A DNA stretch of 64,000 nt, taken from positions 12,852 through 76,851 of the forward strand of contig JBEKIF010000022.1 in the NCBI GenBank assembly GCA_050011895.1, given 5' to 3'. Source of the stretch: DATBGO01 sp050011895 (GTDB lineage Bacteria; Actinomycetota; Actinomycetes; Streptosporangiales; Streptosporangiaceae). Shown here in pieces: positions 16,925 to 26,114 of this stretch. The position numbers and the translations under genes were made by a program. Position 1 is the stretch's first letter, and each line of letters opens with the position of its first letter. The notes beneath the pieces were generated by a model that worked only from the letters and a program-made list of their open reading frames with translations, was not told the origin of the DNA and made no database searches.

Positions 16925-17575
16925 ATGCGCGGTAACTCCCGTCACAATGCGCCGCGGCAGGATCGTCCCGGCGGGCAGGATCGTCCCGGGCAGAGCCGTC
17001 CCGGCGGGCAAAGTCGTCCCGGCGGATCGGCGCAGCCCGGCCGGCCGGCCGATGACCAGCACCTCGCCACCCTGCTGGAGCCGGCGCTGCGTGCCCTGGA
17101 CATGGACCTGGAAGGCGTCCGGGTGACCTCGGCGGGCCGTCGCCGGCTGCTGCGCGTGGTGGTGGACGCCGATGGCGGCGTGAGCCTTGACGACATCGAG
17201 CAGGCCAGCCGGGCGCTGTCGGCCGAGCTCGACAAGGCGGCTGCCATGGGCGACGCGCCGTACACGCTTGAGGTCTCCTCGCCCGGAGTAGACCGGCCGC
17301 TCACCGAGCCGAGACACTGGCGGCGGGCGGTAGGCCGCCTGGTGACTGTTCCGCTGGCGGCGAACGTGCCGCCGGATGCAGCGGCCGGGCCAGCCAGCGT
17401 CGACGGCCGGGTCAGGCAGGCAGACGTCCGTGGCGTGCTGCTCGATGTCCAGGGCGAATCCCGGCGGTTCGGCTACGAGGAGCTTGGCCCGGGGCGGATT
17501 CAGATCGAGTTCGGCCGGCTGGATGACGGCGGCGCGGACGACGGCGCGGACGAGGAGGATCCCGATGGATATTGA
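16925..17575 (+). CDS. rimP: Ribosome maturation factor RimP
   Basis: Assembly factor for the 30S subunit. ATG 16925 follows GCGAGGAGG; the product is 216 aa. Residues 45-190 carry the two RimP domains (ALRALDMDLEGVRVTSAGR, SLDDIEQASRALSAELD, YTLEVSSPGVDRPL). The first 40 residues are an unusual basic tail of repeated RPGG(Q/S) units, and the C-terminus is Asp/Gly-rich. The last 11 bases overlap nusA. It opens the operon rimP-nusA-ylxR-infB, the standard bacterial arrangement. Confidence 0.93.
   Translation: MRGNSRHNAPRQDRPGGQDRPGQSRPGGQSRPGGSAQPGRPADDQHLATLLEPALRALDMDLEGVRVTSAGRRRLLRVVVDADGGVSLDDIEQASRALSAELDKAAAMGDAPYTLEVSSPGVDRPLTEPRHWRRAVGRLVTVPLAANVPPDAAAGPASVDGRVRQADVRGVLLDVQGESRRFGYEELGPGRIQIEFGRLDDGGADDGADEEDPDGY
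16959..17031 (+). repeat. Short tandem repeats encoding the RPGGQ tail of RimP
   Basis: CGTCCCGG recurs at 16964, 16982, 16997 and 17015 (spacing 18, 15, 18) within a degenerate tandem array encoding RPGGQD/RPGQS/RPGGQS units. Confidence 0.75.
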
Positions 17576-18656
17576 CCTGAGCGTCCTGCGCAGCCTGGAA
17601 GCCGAGAAGGACATCTCCATGGACCTGGCCATCAAGGCCATCGAGGACGCGCTGCTGGTCGCTTATCACCGGACCGAGGGTGCCGCTACATCAGCGCGGG
17701 TCGAGGTGAATAAGGGCACCGGTCATGTGACCGTCTGGGCCAGCCGGGCCGCCGACGGCGGCGAGCCGGCCCGGGAGTACGACGACACGCCGGAGGGGTT
17801 CGGCAGGATTGCGGCCACCACCGCCCGCCAGGTGATCCTGCAGCGGCTGCGTGACGCAGAGGACGAGCTCACGTTCGGCGAGTACGCCGGACGCGAGGGC
17901 GACATCGTGGCCGGGGTGATCCAGCAGGGCAGGGACCCGCGGGCAGTCCTGGTCGATCTGGGGAAGCTCGAGGCCATCCTGCCGCCGACAGAGCAGGTCC
18001 CTGGCGAGCGCTATGTGCACGGAGAGCGGCTCAAGTGTTACGTGCTGCATGTCCGCAAGGGCTACCGGGGGCCGTCGGTCACCTTGTCGCGGACCCACGC
18101 CAACCTGGTGAAGAAGCTGTTCGCGCTCGAAGTGCCCGAGATCGCGTCCGGTGCGGTGGAGATCGCCGCCATCGCGCGCGAGGCGGGCCATCGAAGCAAG
18201 ATCGCGGTCATCTCGCATCAGCAGGGCGTGAACGCCAAGGGTGCCTGCATAGGCCCGATGGGCAGCCGGGTCCGGAACGTGATGACCGAGCTGCACGGCG
18301 AGAAAATCGACATCGTCGACTACTCGCCGGACCCGGCCGAGTTCGTGGCCCACGCCCTGTCGCCCGCCAGGGTGTCCCGGGTGGTTGTCGTGGACCCGCA
18401 GGCCAGGGCCGCCAAGGTGATCGTTCCCGATTACCAGTTCTCGCTTGCTATCGGGAAGGAAGGGCAGAACGTCCGGCTCGCGGCCCGGCTGACCGGCTGG
18501 CGGATCGACATCCACCCGGATACGCCGGGAACTGAGGCGCCGGTCGCCTCCGCGGGACCGGACGAACCCGCGATGGGCGACGAACCTGCGGGCGCGGCCA
18601 GCGAGGCCAGCGACCCGGGCAGCGTGCCCGGTGCCGCAGATGCCCCGGCACTGTAA
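17565..18656 (+). CDS. nusA: Transcription termination/antitermination factor NusA
   Basis: RNA-polymerase-binding elongation factor, 363 aa, the short actinobacterial form without the C-terminal acidic repeats of E. coli NusA. The N-terminal domain starts MDIDLSVLRSLEAEKDI, an S1 domain covers about residues 125-195, and two KH domains follow (NAKGACIGPMGSRVRNVM and SLAIGKEGQNVRLAARLTG). ATG 17565 has GAGGAGG upstream inside rimP. The last 40 residues are an Ala/Pro/Glu-rich tail. Confidence 0.95.
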   Translation: MDIDLSVLRSLEAEKDISMDLAIKAIEDALLVAYHRTEGAATSARVEVNKGTGHVTVWASRAADGGEPAREYDDTPEGFGRIAATTARQVILQRLRDAEDELTFGEYAGREGDIVAGVIQQGRDPRAVLVDLGKLEAILPPTEQVPGERYVHGERLKCYVLHVRKGYRGPSVTLSRTHANLVKKLFALEVPEIASGAVEIAAIAREAGHRSKIAVISHQQGVNAKGACIGPMGSRVRNVMTELHGEKIDIVDYSPDPAEFVAHALSPARVSRVVVVDPQARAAKVIVPDYQFSLAIGKEGQNVRLAARLTGWRIDIHPDTPGTEAPVASAGPDEPAMGDEPAGAASEASDPGSVPGAADAPAL

Positions 18657-18668
18657 GCTTGGGGCAGA

Positions 18669-19025
18669 ATGGCCACACGGCAACCGCGGCCGCTCCGGCC
18701 AGCGCAAGCGATCCGGACGTGCGTAGGATGCGGTAGCCGCGCGGCCAAGTCTGATTTGCTTCGCCTAGTGGCAGCCGGGGACGAGATCGTGCCCGATCCG
18801 CTAGCGCGGATGCCTGGCCGGGGTGCATACCTGCATCCCAGTCAGGGATGCTTTGACAAGGCACGGCGTCGTCGGGTGTTCCCGCGGGCGCTGCGCTTGC
18901 CGGGACCGCTTGGTACCGGCAGGCTCGCCGGGTATCTCGAGGTGTCGGGTCCCGGTCCGGCCTGCCAGTCCGAAGCGGCCGGAGATGACGCGCGAACGGC
19001 ACCAATGCCGGGGAAAGCAGGCTGA
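18669..19025 (+). CDS. ylxR: YlxR-family (DUF448) nucleic-acid-binding protein
   Basis: 118 aa. Family motifs are RTCVGCGSRAAKSDLLRLV and GRGAYLHPSQGCFDKA, which form the conserved surface patch. YlxR is encoded between nusA and infB in most bacteria and binds RNA or RNase P; its role here is inferred from family. The start is ATG 18669, 12 bases after nusA. The last 40 residues extend beyond the domain and are low-complexity. Confidence 0.88.
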   Translation: MATRQPRPLRPAQAIRTCVGCGSRAAKSDLLRLVAAGDEIVPDPLARMPGRGAYLHPSQGCFDKARRRRVFPRALRLPGPLGTGRLAGYLEVSGPGPACQSEAAGDDARTAPMPGKAG

Positions 19026-19147
19026 GATTGCGATGAGCGACCGATGAGCATGCGGCGATGAACAGCAGAGGCTGACGCCGGACGGAGCACGCGCTGCCCC
19101 GAACGGCTGACTGGTCCGGCCGTGCCGGACCGAGTAGAGGGAGCGCA

Positions 19148-22100
19148 GTGGCGAAGGTCCGGGTATACGAGCTCGCGAAAGAGTTCGGCGTGGAAAGCAA
19201 GGCCGTGATGGCCAAACTCCAGGAGATGGGCGAGTTTGTGCGCTCGGCGTCCTCGACAATCGAGGCGCCGGTTGTCCGCAGGCTCAAGGAAGCCTTCACG
19301 GCGCAGGCCGGGAAGGCTCAGGAGAAGCGTCCCGCGGCGCAGCGAGCGGCTCCGGCGGCCGGCGACGGCCAGCCCGGGACAAACGGCCGCGCCGGCGCCG
19401 CGGCACCGGCTGCGTCCACCGCAACGGCAGCTGCTCCGGCGGCAGCTGAGCCGCCGGCAGCTGCTCCGGTGGCAGCTGAGCCGGCGGCTGAGCCCGCCAG
19501 GCCGGCAGCGGCGCGCGAAGAGCTGCAGGGACCGGCCGCGCCGGTCGCACCGGCCGGGCCCGCCACCGAACGGGCAGCGCCTGATGCGGGCAGATCCGGT
19601 ACGGCGGCGAGGCCGCCGGTGCCCTTCCCGCACGGACAGCCGGAGACGACCGCGCCCGCTGCTGCCGCGCCGGGCCCGGCCGCCAGGCCGGCCGGCCCGC
19701 GCCCGGGTCCCGCCGCATCGCCGACGGCCGCCAGAACGCCGGCAGGCCCGGCAGCGGGCGGCGCTGGCGCGCCTTCGGCGCCACGCCAAGGCGGCCCGCG
19801 GCCCGGACCACGGCCAGGCAACAATCCGTTCAGCTCGACGGCGACGGGTATGGGATCGGCGCCGCGCGGGCCTCGCCCCGGCCAGCCCGGTGCGCCATCC
19901 TCCGCCGGGCCCGCCGGACTCGGTGGCCCGGCAGGTCCTGGTCAGGCCGCTGGCCGGCCAGCGGCGCCAGGCGGCCCGCGGCCGTCAGCGCCGCGCTTCA
20001 CCGGCCGTCCGGGCACCGGCGGCCCCGCGGAAGGAGCGCGTCCAGGCGGGCCGCGTCCGGGCGGGCCGCGGCCAAGCCCCAGCAGCATGCCGCCCAGGCC
20101 GGTCGGCAGCCGCGGCCCCGCAGGCCCTGGCGGGCCCGGCGGCGGCCGGGGCGGCCCGGGCACCGGTACCCGGCCAGGCGGCCGTAGCGGGCCAGGTGGT
20201 GGCTTCGGCACCGGGCCGCGCGGCGGTGGCGGCGGCGGCGGCGGTGCCGCAGGCGCGCCCCGTCCCGGGATGGGCCCGGCCAGGCCAGGCGCCGGCGGCC
20301 GCGGCAGGAGCGGTACCCAGGGCGCATTCGGCCGGCCAGGCGGCCGTCCGTCCCGCGGCCGGAAGTCGAAGAAGCAGCGGCGCCAGGAGTTCGACAACAT
20401 GCAGGCCCCGTCGATCGGCGGCGTGCAGGTACCGCGCGGCAACGGGCAGGTCATCAGGCTGTCGCGGGGCGCGTCGCTGAGTGACTTCGCGGACAAGATC
20501 GGGGTGAACCCGGCCTCGCTGGTCCAGGTCCTGTTCCATCTCGGCGAGATGGTGACGGCGACCCAGTCGGTGAACGACGAGACGCTGCAGCTACTGGGCG
20601 CCGAGCTCAACTACGGCGTCCAGGTCGTCTCCCCCGAGGAAGAAGACAGGGAACTGCTCGGGACGTTCGACATCGAGTTTGGCGAGGACGAGGGCGACGA
20701 ATCCGATCTGGTGGCCAGGCCGCCGGTGGTGACGGTGATGGGTCACGTCGACCACGGCAAGACGAAGCTGCTGGACGCGATCAGGCACACCAACGTGGTG
20801 GCACACGAGGCTGGCGGTATCACCCAGCACATCGGCGCCTACCAGGTCGTGACCGAGGTGGATGGCGAGGAACGCAAGATCACGTTCATCGACACGCCAG
20901 GCCACGAGGCGTTCACCGCCATGCGGGCCCGTGGCGCGGAGACTACCGACCTGGTCGTGCTCGTCGTGGCCGCGGACGATGGCGTGAAGCCGCAGACCAC
21001 CGAGGCGCTCAACCATGCTCAGGCCGCAGGCGTGCCGATCGTGGTGGCGGTCAACAAGGTGGACAAGGAGGGCGCAGACCCGCAGCGGGTCCGTGCCCAG
21101 CTGACCGAGTATGGCCTGGTGGCCGAGGAGTTCGGCGGCCAGTCGTTGTTCGTGGACGTGTCCGCCAGGGAGCGCACCGGCATCGAGTCGCTGCTCGAGG
21201 CGATCATCCTGACCGCCGACGCCGAGCTCGACCTGCGCGCCAATCCGCACCAGCAGGCGCAGGGCGTGGCGATCGAGGCGCATCTGGACAAGGGCCGGGG
21301 ACCTGTCGCGACCGTCCTCGTGCAGCGCGGCACGCTGCATGTGGGCGACTCGATCGTCACCGGCGAGGCGTTCGGCCGGGTCCGCGCCATGCTCGACGAC
21401 AACGGCGATCAGGTCAGCGAGGCGCTGCCGTCCCGGCCGGTGCTGGTACTTGGCCTTACGGCCGTGCCCGGCGCGGGCGACAGTTTCCTCGTGGTCGACG
21501 ACGACCGGGTGGCCAGGCAGATCGCCGAGCGGCGCGAGGCAAGGGAGCGCAGCGCCATGTTCGCCCAGCGGCGGCCGAGGATCACGCTGGAGGACCTGGA
21601 ATCCGCGCTCAAGTCGGGTGAGCGGCAGGAGCTGCTGCTCATCATCAAGGGCGACGTGTCCGGCTCGGTCGAGGCGCTCGAGGATGCCCTGCTGCAGCTC
21701 GATGTAGGCGAGGAAGTGGTCCTGCGGGTGATCGGCCGCGGCGTCGGCGCGATCACGCAGGACGACGTCAACCTTGCTATCGCCTCCGATGCCGTCATCA
21801 TCGGCTTCAACGTCCGCCCGGCCGGGCGGGCCGGCGAGCTCGCTCAGCGCGAGGGTGTCGACATCCGCTACTACTCGGTCATCTACCAGGCGATCGAGGA
21901 GGTGGAGGCGGCGCTCAAGGGCATGCTCAAGCCCATCTTCGAGGAGGCCCAGCTTGGCACTGCCGAGATCAGGGAGGTCTTCCGGGTACCGCGGGTCGGC
22001 AACGTGGCCGGCTGCATCGTGCGGTCGGGCACCATCACCCGGCACAGCAAGGCCAGGCTGGTGCGCGATGGCATCGTCGTCTCCGACAACCTCACGGTCG

Positions 22101-22237
22101 AGTCGCTGCGCAGGTTCAAGGAGGATGCGACCGAGGTCCGCGAGGGCTTCGAGTGCGGCATCGGCCTGAGCTACAACGACGTCAAGATCGGCGACATCAT
22201 CGAGACGTACGAGATGCGGGAGAAGCCGCGCACCTGA
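19148..22237 (+). CDS. infB: Translation initiation factor IF-2
   Basis: GTPase delivering fMet-tRNA to the 30S subunit. 1029 aa from GTG 19148 with GAGGGAG upstream. IF2_N is at residues 1-55, a Pro/Ala/Gly/Arg-rich linker at about 60-420, and a second IF2_N-like region at 430-490. The G domain follows from about 525 (VMGHVDHGKTKLLDA, DTPGHEAFTAMRARGAE, NKVDKEG), then domains II-IV to the end. The linker is among the most GC-rich coding DNA in the window and contains repeated PGGPRP-type blocks; long disordered linkers are typical of high-GC actinobacterial IF-2. Confidence 0.96.
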   Translation: MAKVRVYELAKEFGVESKAVMAKLQEMGEFVRSASSTIEAPVVRRLKEAFTAQAGKAQEKRPAAQRAAPAAGDGQPGTNGRAGAAAPAASTATAAAPAAAEPPAAAPVAAEPAAEPARPAAAREELQGPAAPVAPAGPATERAAPDAGRSGTAARPPVPFPHGQPETTAPAAAAPGPAARPAGPRPGPAASPTAARTPAGPAAGGAGAPSAPRQGGPRPGPRPGNNPFSSTATGMGSAPRGPRPGQPGAPSSAGPAGLGGPAGPGQAAGRPAAPGGPRPSAPRFTGRPGTGGPAEGARPGGPRPGGPRPSPSSMPPRPVGSRGPAGPGGPGGGRGGPGTGTRPGGRSGPGGGFGTGPRGGGGGGGGAAGAPRPGMGPARPGAGGRGRSGTQGAFGRPGGRPSRGRKSKKQRRQEFDNMQAPSIGGVQVPRGNGQVIRLSRGASLSDFADKIGVNPASLVQVLFHLGEMVTATQSVNDETLQLLGAELNYGVQVVSPEEEDRELLGTFDIEFGEDEGDESDLVARPPVVTVMGHVDHGKTKLLDAIRHTNVVAHEAGGITQHIGAYQVVTEVDGEERKITFIDTPGHEAFTAMRARGAETTDLVVLVVAADDGVKPQTTEALNHAQAAGVPIVVAVNKVDKEGADPQRVRAQLTEYGLVAEEFGGQSLFVDVSARERTGIESLLEAIILTADAELDLRANPHQQAQGVAIEAHLDKGRGPVATVLVQRGTLHVGDSIVTGEAFGRVRAMLDDNGDQVSEALPSRPVLVLGLTAVPGAGDSFLVVDDDRVARQIAERREARERSAMFAQRRPRITLEDLESALKSGERQELLLIIKGDVSGSVEALEDALLQLDVGEEVVLRVIGRGVGAITQDDVNLAIASDAVIIGFNVRPAGRAGELAQREGVDIRYYSVIYQAIEEVEAALKGMLKPIFEEAQLGTAEIREVFRVPRVGNVAGCIVRSGTITRHSKARLVRDGIVVSDNLTVESLRRFKEDATEVREGFECGIGLSYNDVKIGDIIETYEMREKPRT

Positions 22238-22253
22238 CGATGAAAGGGCAGCC

Positions 22254-22550
22254 GTGTACGTGGGCGCCCTGACGCTGGACGTGCTGCTCGGGGACGTCCG
22301 CTCGCTGAAGCAGAAGCGGTCCGCCGTCCGGCCGCTGATCGCGGAGGTACAGCGGCGCTTCCCCGGCGCGGCCGTCGCCGAGACCGGCTTCCTGGGTTTG
22401 CACCGGCGGACGGAGATCGGCGTTGCCGTGGTGTCGTCAACGGCGGCGCATGCGGTGGACGTGCTCGACGCGTGCGAGCGGTACATCGCGGCGCGCCCCG
22501 AAATCGAGCTGCTGTCGGCACGGCAGCGGGTGTTCAGCGAGGGGGAGTGA
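22254..22550 (+). CDS. YlxP-like DUF503 protein
   Basis: 98 aa from GTG 22254. Contains the DUF503 core LKQKRSAVRPLIAEVQRRF and the C-terminal ARPEIELLSARQRVF. DUF503 genes lie between infB and rbfA in many Gram-positives, as here; the fold is ferredoxin-like and the role is thought to be in ribosome assembly, unproven. Confidence 0.88.
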   Translation: MYVGALTLDVLLGDVRSLKQKRSAVRPLIAEVQRRFPGAAVAETGFLGLHRRTEIGVAVVSSTAAHAVDVLDACERYIAARPEIELLSARQRVFSEGE

Positions 22551-22557
22551 GCGAGGA

Positions 22558-23064
22558 ATGGATGCGGCCCGGGCGCGCAAGCTCGGCGAGGCGATTGCCC
22601 AGATCGTCGCCGAGATGCTGGAACGGCGGATCAAGGATCCGCGGCTTGGCTTCGTCACGGTAACCGAAGCCAGGATCACCGGCGACCTTCGCGAGGCGAC
22701 CGTCTTCTACACCGTCTACGGGTCCGCGCAGGAGCGCGCGGACACCGCGGTAGCGCTGGCCAGCGCTACCGGCCTGATCAGGTCGGAGGTCGGCCACCAG
22801 ACCGGACTGAAGCACACGCCCTCCCTCACGTTCAGGGAGGACACGGTGCCGGACACGGCGAGGAACATCGAGGAACTCGTCGCGCGCGCCAAAGACGCGG
22901 ACGCCGCGCTCGCCGCGGCCAGGCAAGGTGCCGTGCCCGCTGGCGACGCCGACCCGTACCGGGTGCCCGCGGGCTCCGCCGGTGACCGCGACCAAGACCC
23001 GGACGGCGCAGTGAGCGAAACCCCCGCAGACGAGGATCACGGCGCGGGATACTCGCGATCGTGA
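22558..23064 (+). CDS. rbfA: 30S ribosome-binding factor RbfA
   Basis: Cold-shock 16S rRNA maturation factor with KH-like fold. ATG 22558 follows GCGAGGA; 168 aa. Family features are RARKLGEAIAQIVAEML, IKDPRLGFVTVTEARIT and GHQTGLKHTPSLTF. The C-terminal 50 residues are an acidic, probably disordered tail longer than usual. The stop overlaps the GTG of nrnA (GTGA). Confidence 0.93.
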   Translation: MDAARARKLGEAIAQIVAEMLERRIKDPRLGFVTVTEARITGDLREATVFYTVYGSAQERADTAVALASATGLIRSEVGHQTGLKHTPSLTFREDTVPDTARNIEELVARAKDADAALAAARQGAVPAGDADPYRVPAGSAGDRDQDPDGAVSETPADEDHGAGYSRS

Positions 23065-24113
23065 CTGCCGATCGAGCGCATCCATCAGGCCAGGATTCTG
23101 CGGACATCGAGGCCGAGTGGGCGCGGGCGGTCAAGTTGCTGGACGGCGCGGCCGAGGTCTGCCTCGCCTGTCATACCAGGCCGGACGCTGACGCGCTCGG
23201 GTCGATGCTCGCGGTGGCGCACGCCCTGCGCTCGCGCGGCGGCCCGGGACTGCCGCGGGTCGTCGCGTCCTTCGGTGACCTGCCATTCGAGGTCCCCCGG
23301 ATCCTGCAGTTCCTGCCCGGTGTCGACCTCCTCAGCCCGCCTGATCGCTACCCGGTCCGGCCCGAGGTCATGGTCACCTTCGACGCCGCTAGCGCGGGCA
23401 GGCTCGGCCTGCTCGAGGCCAGCGCGGCTTCGGCACGGGAGCTGATCGTCCTGGACCACCACGCCTCCAACACCAGGTTCGGCACCGTCCACCTCGTGGA
23501 CCCGGCCGCCGCCGCGACCGCGGTCCTGGCCTTCGACCTGATTGGCAGGCTCGGCGTGGAAGTATCGAGGGATATCGCGTTCGGCCTGTATGCGGGGCTC
23601 GTCACGGACACCGGCTCGTTCAAGTACCCGACCACCTCGCCGGGCGTGCATGAGCTGGCCGCGCGGCTCTTGGAGACCGGCATAGAGCCGGGGGCCGTGG
23701 CGCAGCGGCTCTGGGACAGTGCCCCGTTCAATTATCTTGGCCTTCTCTCCGCGGTGCTCGGGCGAGCTCTGCTCGAACCGGACCTGGCGGCCGGCCGTGG
23801 GCTGGTCTGGACCACAGTCACCCAGGCTGACCGGGCCGCATACGGCCTGTCGCTGGATGCCGCCGAGGCGGTGATCGACGTGCTCCGCCGGACCGACGAG
23901 GCTGACGTGGCCGTGGTTCTCAAGGAAGACGACGCCGGGCAGTGGCAGGTGTCGGCCCGGTCCAAGGGTCAGCTGGACGTGGGCCGCGCGTGCGTCGCGA
24001 TGGGCGGCGGCGGGCACGCCAGGGCCGCCGGGTTCACCGCGAGCGGCGCGGTCGCTGACACCATGGCCGCGTTGCGGGACCGGCTCGCGGACGGGGCGGT
24101 TTGCAGCAGGTGA
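23061..24113 (+). CDS. nrnA: DHH/DHHA1 phosphoesterase, oligoribonuclease/pAp phosphatase (NrnA-like)
   Basis: 350-aa DHH-superfamily nuclease that degrades short RNA oligonucleotides and 3'-phosphoadenosine 5'-phosphate. Metal motifs are CHTRPDADALGSM, the DHH box LDHHASN and GLVTDTGSFKYPT; the DHHA1 domain ends AMGGGGHARAAGF. It is coupled to rbfA by a four-base overlap and to truB by another. The same gene order is found in M. tuberculosis (Rv2837c), whose product also hydrolyses cyclic dinucleotides; that activity is possible here. Confidence 0.92.
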   Translation: MTADRAHPSGQDSADIEAEWARAVKLLDGAAEVCLACHTRPDADALGSMLAVAHALRSRGGPGLPRVVASFGDLPFEVPRILQFLPGVDLLSPPDRYPVRPEVMVTFDAASAGRLGLLEASAASARELIVLDHHASNTRFGTVHLVDPAAAATAVLAFDLIGRLGVEVSRDIAFGLYAGLVTDTGSFKYPTTSPGVHELAARLLETGIEPGAVAQRLWDSAPFNYLGLLSAVLGRALLEPDLAAGRGLVWTTVTQADRAAYGLSLDAAEAVIDVLRRTDEADVAVVLKEDDAGQWQVSARSKGQLDVGRACVAMGGGGHARAAGFTASGAVADTMAALRDRLADGAVCSR

Positions 24114-25006
24114 CGGTGCCGAGCGGGCTGGTCGTCGTCGATAAACCGGCCGGCTGGACCTCGCACGACGTCGTGGCGCGGATCCGCAGGCTGGCCGGAA
24201 CCCGCCGGGTCGGGCACGCGGGCACCCTGGACCCGATGGCGACCGGGGTGCTTGTGGTCGGCGTGGGCAAGGCCACCCGGCTGCTCGGCCATCTGGCGCT
24301 GACCGAGAAGGAATACGCTGCCTCGATCCGGCTGGGCGCCGTCACCGACACCGACGACGCCGACGGCGAGGTGGTGGCGACGGCGCCGGCTGCCGGCGTG
24401 CCCAGCGGGGCGCTGGCCGCTGCGATCGCCGCGCTGACCGGCGAGATCCAGCAGGTGCCGCCGGGCGTGAGCGCGATCAAGGTCGGCGGGAAGCGCGCCT
24501 ACCGGCTGGCGCGCGAGGGCACTGCGCCGCAGCTGGCGGCCAGGACGGTCACCGTCAGCGACCTTACGGTCGGGGCCGTCCGGCCGTCCGGCGACTACCT
24601 GGACGTCGACGTCACGATCACCTGCTCAAGCGGCACTTACATCCGCGCGATCGCCCGCGACCTGGGCGCTGCGCTCGGCGTGGGCGGCCACCTCACCGCG
24701 CTGCGCAGGACCCGGGTGGGCCCGTATCTCATCGGCGGCGCGCGCACCCTTGACCAGCTGGCGGCCGGCCTGCAGGTGATACCGCTGGCCGACGCGGCCG
24801 CGGCGGCGTTCCCGCGACGGGACCTGACTGCCGATGAGGCGCGCCTTGCCGCGCATGGCGGCAGGCTGCCGGGGACGGGCCCGAGCCAGGCGGCGGTGGC
24901 TGAGACCACGGATCTGGTCGCGGCGTTCGGCCCGGACGGCACGCTGATCGCGCTGCTGGCCGACGAGCAGGGCCGGGCGCGTCCGATCGCTGTGTTCGTG
25001 CCCTGA
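24110..25006 (+). CDS. truB: tRNA pseudouridine(55) synthase TruB
   Basis: Converts U55 of the tRNA T-loop to pseudouridine. GTG 24110, overlapping the nrnA stop, gives 298 aa; a TTG at 24101 is an alternative. The catalytic Asp41 is in GHAGTLDPMATGVL, with DKPAGWTSHD at the N-terminus and a C-terminal TruB extension. Complete and unremarkable. Confidence 0.94.
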   Translation: MTVPSGLVVVDKPAGWTSHDVVARIRRLAGTRRVGHAGTLDPMATGVLVVGVGKATRLLGHLALTEKEYAASIRLGAVTDTDDADGEVVATAPAAGVPSGALAAAIAALTGEIQQVPPGVSAIKVGGKRAYRLAREGTAPQLAARTVTVSDLTVGAVRPSGDYLDVDVTITCSSGTYIRAIARDLGAALGVGGHLTALRRTRVGPYLIGGARTLDQLAAGLQVIPLADAAAAAFPRRDLTADEARLAAHGGRLPGTGPSQAAVAETTDLVAAFGPDGTLIALLADEQGRARPIAVFVP

Positions 25007-25145
25007 CGGGACGCAGAGGGTATCTCCGGCAGCCGCATCGGGCCGGACAGTAGCTCACATGGCAGGCTTGGAACGGCACAGGCTTCCCGGCCCGCCGGCC
25101 GGGACGGAACGGGCCCCAGGTGCCACAGCAGGGAGGAACTTTCAG

Positions 25146-26096
25146 GTGCTGAGCTGGCAGGGACTCGACGACGTGCCCGACGGCTGGGGCCCATCGGTCG
25201 TTACTATCGGCATCTTCGACGGTGTCCACCGCGGGCACCAGCGCATCGTCGGCCGCGCCACCGCCCTGGCGGCCGAGCGGGGACTGCCGGTCGCCGTGGT
25301 CACCTTCGACCCGCATCCGGACGAGGTGATCAGGCCGGGATCCCATCCGCCGCTCCTGTGCACGCCGCGCCGTCGTACCGAGCTGCTCGCCGGGCTCGGC
25401 GCCGACGCCGTCTGGGTGCTGCCGTTCACGCTGGAGTTCTCCAGGCTGGGGCCCGATGACTTCGTCCGGGCGGTGCTGGTGGACCGCCTGCATGCGGCCG
25501 CGGTGGTGGTGGGGGAGAACTTCAGGTTCGGGCACCGGGCCGCGGGCAACGTTGCGCTGCTCAGCGAGCTGGGCGATAAGTACGAGTTCGCGGCGGAGGG
25601 CGTGCCGCTGCTGGCGGAGGGCACGGTGACGGTCTCGTCCTCGCTGATCAGGGAGCATCTTGCGGCCGGAGACGTGATCGGCGCCGCGGCCGATCTCGGG
25701 CGGCCGCACCGGGTCGAGGGCGTCGTCGTGCGCCGCCACCAGCGCGGCCGGGCGCTTGGCTTCCCGACCGCCAACCTGGAGACTGCCCCGTACGCCGCGA
25801 TTCCGGCGGACGGCGTCTACGCGGGGTGGCTGACGGCCTTTGATTCGGATGGCCCTGAGCTGGCCCGCTGGCCCGCCGCGATCTCGGTCGGCAGCAACCC
25901 GACGTTCGACGGGACGGAGCGGGCCGTCGAGGCCTACGCGCTGGACAGGGACGATCTTGACTTGTACGGCACGCACGTCGCGGTGGATTTCGCGGCCAGG
26001 CTACGCGGAATGGTCCGATTTGACTCGGCCGGCGAGCTGGTCGCCCAGATGCATCGCGACGCCGGCGCGGCCCGGGCCGCAATCGCGGGACAGTAG
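25146..26096 (+). CDS. ribF: Bifunctional riboflavin kinase / FAD synthetase
   Basis: Makes FMN and FAD from riboflavin. GTG 25146 was chosen because AGGGAGG lies ten bases upstream; an earlier in-frame ATG at 25059 lacks one and would add a non-conserved tail. 316 aa. The N-terminal adenylyltransferase shows IGIFDGVHRGHQ (His28, His31), FDPHPDEV and the SSSLIRE motif. The C-terminal kinase shows GRALGFPTANL and VGSNPTFDG. No FMN riboswitch was seen upstream. Converges with the glycosyltransferase gene, 18 bases apart. Confidence 0.94.
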   Translation: MLSWQGLDDVPDGWGPSVVTIGIFDGVHRGHQRIVGRATALAAERGLPVAVVTFDPHPDEVIRPGSHPPLLCTPRRRTELLAGLGADAVWVLPFTLEFSRLGPDDFVRAVLVDRLHAAAVVVGENFRFGHRAAGNVALLSELGDKYEFAAEGVPLLAEGTVTVSSSLIREHLAAGDVIGAAADLGRPHRVEGVVVRRHQRGRALGFPTANLETAPYAAIPADGVYAGWLTAFDSDGPELARWPAAISVGSNPTFDGTERAVEAYALDRDDLDLYGTHVAVDFAARLRGMVRFDSAGELVAQMHRDAGAARAAIAGQ

Positions 26097-26114
26097 CGAC
26101 GGCGAGCGCCGAAC

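Noticed and set aside
20591..22486. A 631-codon minus-strand frame over infB and ylxP
   Set aside because: Same GC-driven shadow; infB has unmistakable G-domain motifs.
25007..25145. Possible FMN riboswitch before ribF
   Set aside because: The conserved AGGG/GGGTGAAATTCCC elements are absent in this 139-base interval.
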